From assembly GCA_000383735.1 (NCBI GenBank), contig KB912127.1, forward strand, positions 1 through 27,224: 27,224 nucleotides of DNA, written 5' to 3'. Positions within the stretch are counted from its first letter, which is position 1. Each line of letters starts with the position of its first letter. Source of the stretch: Verrucomicrobia bacterium SCGC AAA164-M04. GTDB taxonomy: Bacteria > Verrucomicrobiota > Verrucomicrobiae > Verrucomicrobiales > Akkermansiaceae. Under the pieces are notes generated by a model. The model saw only the letters and a program-made list of their open reading frames with translations, was not told the DNA's origin and did not search any database. The position numbers were made by a program, and so were the translations under genes. Below are positions 1-6,183 of the stretch, one piece after another.

Positions 1-95
1 GGCCAAGAAAACGAGCCCAATGAGATGACGTAGGTATGCCATGGCGTGGAGAGGTTATCAAACGGGCGATTGGTGGAAAAGAGCAGATTTCATCC
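1..95. repeat. 95-bp perfect inverted repeat, left copy
   Basis: These bases are the exact reverse complement of 6089-6183, with no mismatch; base 96 is the first to differ. The copy starts at the first base of the window, so it may extend further left. Read on the minus strand from 42 it carries the first 14 codons of the TPR gene. Read on the plus strand from 41 it carries the first 18 codons assigned to the VTC gene, which here run into a stop after 23 residues. It is therefore not a functional VTC gene. It could be a real repeat or an assembly/amplification artefact. Confidence 0.97.
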
Positions 96-132
96 TGAAG
101 CGGCGAGAATGAGCCTTTCAGGCATCAGGGTA

Positions 133-161
133 TTGACAGGTGCCGGCTAGGAGATTAGATC
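133..161 (+). promoter_or_regulatory. Candidate sigma-70-type promoter of tRNA-Cys
   Basis: A perfect -35 hexamer TTGACA (133-138) is followed after 17 bases by TAGATC (156-161), a partial match to the -10 consensus. The predicted start of transcription, near 168, is just ahead of the first tRNA base at 172. Placement and spacing support it more than the weak -10 does. Confidence 0.6.
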
Positions 162-171
162 TTCGCCCGAG

Positions 172-246
172 GGCGGAGTAGCCAAGTGGTAAGGCGCGGG
201 TTTGCAAAACCTGTATTCGCGAGTTCGATTCTCGCCTCCGCCTCCA
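172..246 (+). tRNA. tRNA-Cys (anticodon GCA), CCA encoded
   Basis: The sequence folds as a full cloverleaf. The acceptor stem GGCGGAG (172-178) pairs with CTCCGCC (236-242). The D arm is 181-195. The anticodon stem 197-201/209-213 carries anticodon GCA at 204-206. The T arm GCGAG/CTCGC (219-223/231-235) encloses loop TTCGATT. Discriminator base T243 is followed by an encoded CCA (244-246). GCA reads UGC/UGU cysteine codons and T at the discriminator (U73) is typical of tRNA-Cys. A promoter lies immediately upstream and a terminator 12 bases downstream, so it is probably a single-gene transcript. Confidence 0.97.
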
Positions 247-258
247 ATTTCTCTAAAC

Positions 259-294
259 ACCGTACCGGATTCGTTTTCGGTGCGGTTTTCTTTT
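259..294 (+). terminator. Rho-independent terminator after tRNA-Cys
   Basis: A nine-base-pair stem pairs 259-267 with 278-286, with one G-U pair and a 10-base loop. It is followed by a run of eight T interrupted by one C (TTTTCTTTT, 286-294). It lies 12 bases after the tRNA end and just before uvrA, so it should insulate uvrA from tRNA transcription. The T run ends only 16 bases before the uvrA ATG, leaving little room for a uvrA promoter downstream of it. Confidence 0.85.
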
Positions 295-310
295 GCGGCA
301 GTTGACTAGA

Positions 311-3163
311 ATGGCTGAACCAGCAACTAATTCCTGCGTGATCAGGATTCGAGGAGCACGCCAACATAACCTCAAAGGGCTTGATGTTGATTTACCGCGT
401 GGAAAAATGATCGCCATTACTGGGGTGAGTGGGAGTGGTAAGTCGAGTTTAGCATTTCATACACTCTATGCTGAAGGACAGCGCCGGTATGTGGAATCGC
501 TTTCGGTTTATGCACGGCAATTTCTTGATCAGCTAGAGAAGCCGGAGGTTGATTCGATCGAGGGGCTAAGTCCTGCAATTGCGATTGAGCAGCGAACCGG
601 TGCGGGTAATCCCCGGTCTACGATTGCAACGGTGACCGAAATTCACGATTTTCTTCGTATTCTTTATGCGGCAGTCGGAGTGCCTCACGATCCAGAAACT
701 GGTGAGGAGCTGATGCGGATGTCGACGGCCGACATCGTAAAGAGTCTTTCCAATCGTCCCGAGGGGAGTCGGGTAATCTTATTGGCGCCGATCACGACGG
801 AGGGTGATTCGAAGGGAATGATTTCCGATCTCCAACGGCAGGGGTTTGTGAGGGTGCGTGTTAAGGGGGAAGTCATCGAGTTGGAGGCTGCCGAAGAAGT
901 TTGGCCGGAAGACGGTGGTGAGATTGAAATTGTAGTGGATCGCTTAGTTGTGAAAGAGGGAGTGGATTCTCGGATGGCGGACAGTGTTGAGATTGCGATA
1001 CGGATTTGCGGACTTGAGGTGCGTGCTTTAGCGCAGGAACGCGGTGCCGATCATTGGGAGGAGCTAGCTTTTGCTACAAGTTATCGGAATGTCAAAACTG
1101 GATTTGAGCTGCCGCTACTGACTCCAAAACATTTCTCTTTTAATTCGCACTTAGGAGCATGTGAAGTTTGCCATGGGCTTGGAACGGAGGCTTTTTGTAA
1201 TCCATTTTTGGTTGTTCCGGACCCGAGTAAATCGTTAGCCGAGGGTGCTGTGGCTGTTTGGAGCAAGGTCTCAAAAAAGAAGAAAGGTTGGAACCAGTTA
1301 CATATCGAAGCTTTGGCCAGTTTTTTTGGAGTAAGTCTAAATGAGCGATTTGATAGTTTTCCAGAGAATTTCAAACGGGCTTTGTTTTATGGGACCGGCG
1401 ATACGAAAATTGAAGTTCCTTGGGAAAAAGACGGAGCGACTGTTTCTTGGAAGAAGGAATTTGAGGGGATTTGTAAGCAGGTTGAGCGTCTTTATCGCGA
1501 GACTGAAAGTGATGGAGTTAAAAGAAGTATGGGGAGATTTATGACTTCGCGTGAGTGCAAAGTGTGTAAAGGAAAGAGGCTCAAAAAGGAATATCTTGCG
1601 GTAACCCTGAAGGGGAAAGATGGAGCGAAGGGGATTGACGAACTTTGTTCAACTCCCATTGGTGAGGCTCTTGATTGGGTCGGGACGGTGGAAGGTTTTG
1701 CTGACCGCCAAGTGGCGATGAAAGGGGTGCTTGCTGAGTTAGAAAAACGTTTATCTTTTCTTGATGAAGTTGGGTTAGGTTATCTGGCGCTAGATCGTGC
1801 GAGCGGGACTTTGTCTGGAGGTGAAATCCAGAGAGTAAGGCTCGCGACACAGTTGGGTGCTGGTTTAGCTGGTGTCTTGTATGTCCTAGATGAACCTAGT
1901 GTCGGGCTGCATCCACTGGATAATGAGCGTTTGATTCAGGCCTTACAGCGTTTGCGAGATTCTGGAAATACGGTCGTTGTGGTAGAGCACGATGAGGCGA
2001 TGGTGAAGGCGGCAGACCAAGTGGTTGAGATTGGTCCGGCGGCAGGGAAACACGGAGGGGAGTTAGTGGCACAGGGAACTCCGGCCGAAATTGCGAAGCT
2101 TGATACTCCAACGGGATGCTGGCTTCGAAGAGGAGTGCCGACGGTGAATTCTAGAAAAAGAAAATCGGCGTTCGAGTTAACAATTAAAGGACCGCGTGAG
2201 AACAACCTAAAAGGTGAGGATGTCACGATTCCCCTAGGGCAGTTGGTTGGTGTGACGGGGCCAAGCGGTAGTGGCAAATCGACTCTAGTTGATCGGGTTT
2301 TACGTCGTGCTTTAGCTAGAAAGTTTCATCGAGCTAAGGACGAGCCAGGAAAGCACGAAGGGATTGAGGGCCTGGAGTATCTCGAGAAAGTGGTAATTGT
2401 AGACCAGAGTCCACTAGGTAAAAGTCCGAGATCCAATCCGGCAACCTATACTGGTGCCTTTGATTTAGTGCGCGATCTGTTTTCTCAGCTTCCTCTGTCG
2501 AGGCAGCGTGGTTACAAAGCAGGGCGTTTTAGTTTTAATGTTAAAGGTGGGCGCTGTGAGAAATGCCAGGGTGGAGGTTCGATCCGGATTGATATGCACT
2601 TTTTACCGGATGTCTGGATCGAGTGTGAGGCTTGCCAAGGACATCGCTACAATCGCGAGACTCTCGATGTGCGTTATCGAGGGAAGAGTGTTGCCGATAT
2701 ACTCGAAATGACGATTGAGGAGGGGCGGGAGTTTTTTGGAGCGGTTCCGAGATTGAGTGTGATTATGAATACACTTTTTGATGTCGGGTTAGGTTACGTG
2801 CGGCTTGGACAAGCTGCTAACACGCTTTCGGGCGGTGAAGCTCAGCGCGTCAAGTTGGCATGCGAGCTATCTAAATCAGCGCCGGGGCATACGCTTTATC
2901 TTTTGGATGAACCCACGACTGGCTTGCACTATCAGGATGTGCAGGTGCTCCTTGAAGCTTTGTTAAAGCTTCGGGACGCCGGGCATTCTTTGGTTGTGGT
3001 TGAGCATAATCTAGATGTGATCTCAGTTTGTGATCACATCATTGATCTCGGACCCACTGGAGGGGTGGGGGGTGGCAACATTGTAGCAACTGGGACTCCA
3101 GCCGAAGTTAGAAAAAGTGAAAAATCTCTTACTGGGCAGGCTTTGCGGGATTTCACTAGCTAA
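311..3163 (+). CDS. uvrA: Excinuclease ABC subunit A (UvrA)
   Basis: UvrA is the damage-sensing ABC-type ATPase of nucleotide excision repair; it loads UvrB on lesions in the cytoplasm. The 950-residue product has the complete layout: Walker A GVSGSGKSS (about 38-46), a UvrB-binding region (about 130-250), zinc-type pairs GACEVC (282-287) and CKVC, ABC signature LSGGE near 500, second Walker A GPSGSGKST near 650, the GGRCEKCQGGG zinc module near 746, and a second LSGGE near 838. Length matches the family (about 940), and presence of the UvrB-binding region argues against the shorter UvrA2 class. The ATG at 311 was chosen over a TTG at 293 because 293 lies in the tRNA terminator. Odd point: the first CxxC pair normally preceding GACxxC is missing (residues about 250-275). 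Its stop overlaps the convergent argH stop. Confidence 0.96.
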   Translation: MAEPATNSCVIRIRGARQHNLKGLDVDLPRGKMIAITGVSGSGKSSLAFHTLYAEGQRRYVESLSVYARQFLDQLEKPEVDSIEGLSPAIAIEQRTGAGNPRSTIATVTEIHDFLRILYAAVGVPHDPETGEELMRMSTADIVKSLSNRPEGSRVILLAPITTEGDSKGMISDLQRQGFVRVRVKGEVIELEAAEEVWPEDGGEIEIVVDRLVVKEGVDSRMADSVEIAIRICGLEVRALAQERGADHWEELAFATSYRNVKTGFELPLLTPKHFSFNSHLGACEVCHGLGTEAFCNPFLVVPDPSKSLAEGAVAVWSKVSKKKKGWNQLHIEALASFFGVSLNERFDSFPENFKRALFYGTGDTKIEVPWEKDGATVSWKKEFEGICKQVERLYRETESDGVKRSMGRFMTSRECKVCKGKRLKKEYLAVTLKGKDGAKGIDELCSTPIGEALDWVGTVEGFADRQVAMKGVLAELEKRLSFLDEVGLGYLALDRASGTLSGGEIQRVRLATQLGAGLAGVLYVLDEPSVGLHPLDNERLIQALQRLRDSGNTVVVVEHDEAMVKAADQVVEIGPAAGKHGGELVAQGTPAEIAKLDTPTGCWLRRGVPTVNSRKRKSAFELTIKGPRENNLKGEDVTIPLGQLVGVTGPSGSGKSTLVDRVLRRALARKFHRAKDEPGKHEGIEGLEYLEKVVIVDQSPLGKSPRSNPATYTGAFDLVRDLFSQLPLSRQRGYKAGRFSFNVKGGRCEKCQGGGSIRIDMHFLPDVWIECEACQGHRYNRETLDVRYRGKSVADILEMTIEEGREFFGAVPRLSVIMNTLFDVGLGYVRLGQAANTLSGGEAQRVKLACELSKSAPGHTLYLLDEPTTGLHYQDVQVLLEALLKLRDAGHSLVVVEHNLDVISVCDHIIDLGPTGGVGGGNIVATGTPAEVRKSEKSLTGQALRDFTS

Positions 3164-4509
3164 GCGTTCCGCCAGCGGGCGATTTGTGCGCGGACGTTTT
3201 TTATTGAAGGTGCTCCTGGATTTGTCCGGGCTTCGAGAGCTGTTTTTAACGAAAAGACACCTGAGGCTTCCGGTGTGAATGCCGGGTCAACTTCGGTGAG
3301 GTCGAGCTTGTTGAGCGGTATGTTTGATTGGACTGAAATCGCAACGGCTTTTCCGACCAGCTCGTGAGCTGTGCGGAAAGGTATTCCTTGTTTCACAAGC
3401 CAGTCTGCAAGATCCGTGGCAAGGAGAAGCGGGTCTTCTGAAGCGGCGGCACATGCGTCTTCATTGATCTCCATTTCAGAAATCATTTCGGTGTTTACTT
3501 TGAACGCGATGGTAAGGGTATCGATAGAGTCGAAAAGGGGTTCTTTGTCCTCTTGGAGGTCTCGATTGTAGGTGAGTGGAAGTCCCTTCACCGAGGTTAG
3601 GATTGAGGTTAGATTGCCATAAAGCCGACCGGTCTTTCCACGCGTGAGTTCGCAAACATCAGGGTTTTTTTTCTGAGGCATCAGAGATGACCCGGTGGTG
3701 TGGGCATCGGATAAGGTGACAAACCCAAACTCGCTGGAACACCAGAGGATTAAGTCCTCAGAAAGTCGAGAAAGGTGAGCGCCGATGAGGGCAAAGTCGA
3801 AAAGAAGCTCGGCAATGTAGTCACGATCAGAAATGGCATCCATCGAATTTGTGGTGACTGAGTCAAAACCCAGCTCCGCTGCAATTGCTTCGCGATCAAG
3901 ATTAATAGTTGAGCCTGCAAGGGCGCCAGAGCCTAGCGGGGAAACGTTGACCCGACGACGGGCCTCAGTAAGGCGGCTTTTATCTCGGGCTAGCATTTCA
4001 ACGTAGGCGAGAAGGTGGTGCCCGACGGTCACTGGCTGGCCACGCTGCAGGTGTGTGTATCCTGGAAGGACTGTTTCAGCGTAACGGCTTGCCTGATCGA
4101 GGAGCGCATTCTGAAGGCCACCAAGAAGAGTGAGGAGGTCATCAATAGCGTCCCGACAATAGAGGCGAGTGTCTGTGGCAACCTGATCATTTCGGGAACG
4201 TGCGGTGTGAAGCTTCGCGCCAGCCGCCCCGATCCTTTCGGTGAGAGCTGCTTCGATATTCATATGGATGTCCTCGTGTTCAATCGAGAATTCGAAGTGG
4301 CCTTCTGAAATTTCATTCTCAATTTCGCGAAGTCCATTTTCGATTTGGGAGAATTCATCCTCGGTCAAGATTCCAGCTTTGACTTGGGCTCTGGCGTGGG
4401 CGATTGATCCTAAGATATCGTGCGAATATAAGCGCCAGTCATAGGAGATAGATTCTCCATATTGTTGAACAAGATCAGCGGTTGCTTTTGAAAATCGGCC
4501 CTTCCACAT
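3160..4509 (-). CDS. argH: Argininosuccinate lyase (ArgH)
   Basis: Catalyses the last step of arginine biosynthesis, splitting argininosuccinate into arginine and fumarate, as a cytoplasmic homotetramer. The 449-residue product starts with a family-typical GRFSKATADLV stretch. It carries the TARSRNDQVATDTRLY segment, a TGYTHLQ-like segment (LPGYTHLQRGQP), and the fumarase/ASL signature GSSLMPQKKNPD in the mobile catalytic loop. Length is close to the usual 455-470. The ATG at 4509 has no obvious Shine-Dalgarno sequence. The gene is convergent with uvrA: the two stops share the four bases CTAA at 3160-3163. A terminator for the upstream DUF4956 gene lies at 4553-4596, so argH probably has its own promoter in the short 4510-4552 stretch or is reached by read-through. 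No other arginine genes are present. Confidence 0.97.
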   Translation of the reverse strand: MWKGRFSKATADLVQQYGESISYDWRLYSHDILGSIAHARAQVKAGILTEDEFSQIENGLREIENEISEGHFEFSIEHEDIHMNIEAALTERIGAAGAKLHTARSRNDQVATDTRLYCRDAIDDLLTLLGGLQNALLDQASRYAETVLPGYTHLQRGQPVTVGHHLLAYVEMLARDKSRLTEARRRVNVSPLGSGALAGSTINLDREAIAAELGFDSVTTNSMDAISDRDYIAELLFDFALIGAHLSRLSEDLILWCSSEFGFVTLSDAHTTGSSLMPQKKNPDVCELTRGKTGRLYGNLTSILTSVKGLPLTYNRDLQEDKEPLFDSIDTLTIAFKVNTEMISEMEINEDACAAASEDPLLLATDLADWLVKQGIPFRTAHELVGKAVAISVQSNIPLNKLDLTEVDPAFTPEASGVFSLKTALEARTNPGAPSIKNVRAQIARWRNA

Positions 4510-4552
4510 AAGGGGGAGAGTCTTGGGGGAGTGCTCGTCGCATTCAAGTCTG

Positions 4553-4596
4553 GAGCGAAAAGAAAATCCCGATGGCCGGAATGGCCCATCGGGATT
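4553..4596 (-). terminator. Rho-independent terminator after DUF4956 gene
   Basis: A perfect 11-bp stem (4565-4575 with 4586-4596, 10-base loop) lies 25 bases past the DUF4956 stop. On the minus strand it is followed by a T-rich run reading TTTTCTTTTC. On the plus strand no T run follows, so it acts in the minus direction. Confidence 0.88.
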
Positions 4597-4621
4597 GTGA
4601 AGGAGGAAAAAGGCTCCGAGC

Positions 4622-5335
4622 CTAGAATTCGAGGTCTCGAGTGGTCGATGTCAGGATGGCACGATTGTTTCCGCAGGCGATCTGGATCTCTTCCATGAAG
4701 TCAGAGATTTGGACGTTATTCTTAAGGACGATCCCGTAGCGGAGCTCACTCATCATTCCAGCTTGGACTGACTCCACGCTGATCATCTCGGTAGCATCTG
4801 TAAATTTATCGAAAATATCATTGAAGGCTTTAGAGAAGTCGACGTCGTTGTTTACGCGGATGCGAAGCTGGTGAGACGCGCGCTTTGGGGCGAAGGCGTC
4901 TCGCTTGGAGATAAACCAAATGGCGAGTCCAACGATTATCGTTGTAACTAAAACGATTTCGTATTCGCGAGCTCCAACTCCCATGCCTGTCGCCATCGCA
5001 AAAAAGATAAAGGCAAGGTCACGCGATTGCCCCAGATTACGTCTGAAGCGAATCATGGAAAATGCCGCAAACATACCGAAGGCAACAGCTTGGTTTCCAT
5101 TGACGACCATGATGAGGATGGTCGTTACGGTTCCAATAATAACCAAGGTGTGAACGTAATCTTGTGAGTAGCGCGTGCCCTTGTAAGTGCTCTTGTAAAG
5201 AAGTCCGACTAACATGTTCAGAAAGAAGCTCATGCCCATGGCTCCTAGAACTTCTAGAGGCTTAGGGTCGCTTTGTCTGATGGTCTCGAGGGTGTCGATA
5301 ATACTGTCAAAAGAGAATGCAATAACGGGGTCCAT
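4622..5335 (-). CDS. DUF4956 family membrane protein
   Basis: A 237-residue integral membrane protein. Hydrophobic segments are visible at about 30-48, 62-80, 82-95, 106-122 and 125-143, with the basic loop MIRFRRNLGQSRD between the third and fourth. A soluble C-terminal domain of about 90 residues follows, containing a charged RIRVNNDVDF stretch. This matches the DUF4956 family, which commonly sits beside VTC-domain genes in bacteria, as here (49-base gap). Function is not established; the pairing with a polyphosphate-polymerase-type domain suggests a membrane partner in polyphosphate or polyanion metabolism, which is inference. A strong terminator follows the gene. The ATG at 5335 has no clear ribosome-binding site. 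Confidence 0.85.
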   Translation of the reverse strand: MDPVIAFSFDSIIDTLETIRQSDPKPLEVLGAMGMSFFLNMLVGLLYKSTYKGTRYSQDYVHTLVIIGTVTTILIMVVNGNQAVAFGMFAAFSMIRFRRNLGQSRDLAFIFFAMATGMGVGAREYEIVLVTTIIVGLAIWFISKRDAFAPKRASHQLRIRVNNDVDFSKAFNDIFDKFTDATEMISVESVQAGMMSELRYGIVLKNNVQISDFMEEIQIACGNNRAILTSTTRDLEF

Positions 5336-5384
5336 AAAGTGATGTGTTTTGGTGTGGAGGAATTTGGGTTCTTTTCGGGTGTGA

Positions 5385-6143
5385 TCAGGCTGCCGGCTGC
5401 TTAAGTTTTCCGATTTGTGAGCGAAGCACTGGATCGACTTCTTTCATAGCGGTGCAAAACTTACTAAAGCTCCGTCTTACAAGTCCTTCTTCACCTCCAT
5501 ATTCACGGAACCAAAAAGGAACTGGGCCGATTGATTTCACCTCAAAAATTGATTTATTGGCAGGGATGATGTAATCCTCGAATCTTTGGTCGTCAGCCTC
5601 CAGTGGTAGGAGGTTTGAGCGGCACATCAAGCGGGTGTCGAAAGTAATTCGAAGCTGGCCATCGGGAGTCATCAGCGCCTTGCGACCATATCGAAGTTGA
5701 ATTGCGGGACCAAATTTACGCCTTTCAACGAGGTCGAAGAGTTCTTTGATGATCATGCGTTCAGTCCTCGTCCAATCGCGTTTTATGGTTTTCAGGATAT
5801 CGTAATTACCATTTGCAAACTCGATTGCCTCTTCCACGGGGAGAAAAAGTCTTCGTTTGGCTCCAAGACCAAAGTGTTTGTGCTTAATCTCAATAAAGCC
5901 GGTGGGAGGGATTTTTCCGCCCTCGCAGCCATAAATTCTAACCCGAATCTTCCGCCGGCTGGCAAGGCGTCTTTCCTTCTCCCAAAAGCATTCTCGATCT
6001 GGAGTTTCAAAATACTCCGTGACGATGGGGTAGCAACCGTCTTCCGACGCCAAGCTGTCCACGATAAGCCGATCGTCCAAGTCTCTCTGGATGAAATCTG
6101 CTCTTTTCCACCAATCGCCCGTTTGATAACCTCTCCACGCCAT
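5385..6143 (-). CDS. VTC-domain protein (polyphosphate polymerase type); 5' end doubtful
   Basis: The 252-residue reading frame carries the core of the VTC tunnel domain, which in yeast Vtc4 polymerises polyphosphate from ATP: EYFETPDR (about 43-50), the basic RRKIRVRIYG (63-72), FIEIKHK (83-89), and a C-terminal FEVKS...FPFW-like/LVRRSFSKFC segment. Basic residues in these strands bind polyphosphate in the family. The expected opening strand (RYELKY-like, about 37 residues before the YFxTPD motif) is absent. Codons 1-18 lie entirely in the 95-bp repeat, and the start codon overlaps that of the divergent TPR gene. I therefore consider residues 1-18 possibly foreign and the gene 5'-truncated at about 6088. 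It lies upstream of DUF4956 in the same transcript. Confidence 0.8.
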   Translation of the reverse strand: MAWRGYQTGDWWKRADFIQRDLDDRLIVDSLASEDGCYPIVTEYFETPDRECFWEKERRLASRRKIRVRIYGCEGGKIPPTGFIEIKHKHFGLGAKRRLFLPVEEAIEFANGNYDILKTIKRDWTRTERMIIKELFDLVERRKFGPAIQLRYGRKALMTPDGQLRITFDTRLMCRSNLLPLEADDQRFEDYIIPANKSIFEVKSIGPVPFWFREYGGEEGLVRRSFSKFCTAMKEVDPVLRSQIGKLKQPAA

Positions 6144-6183
6144 GGCATACCTACGTCATCTCATTGGGCTCGTTTTCTTGGCC
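6089..6183. repeat. 95-bp perfect inverted repeat, right copy
   Basis: Exact reverse complement of bases 1-95. It spans the 5' ends of two divergent genes: codons 1-18 of the VTC frame on the minus strand and codons 1-14 of the TPR gene on the plus strand. Base 6088 is the first mismatch. Homologous recombination between the copies would flip 96-6088. An assembly join sharing a 95-base overlap would look the same. Confidence 0.97.

Noticed and set aside
41..112. A short plus-strand gene starting MAWRGYQTGDWW in the left repeat copy
   Set aside because: It stops after 23 residues, just past the repeat, and has no domain; it is a by-product of the repeat.
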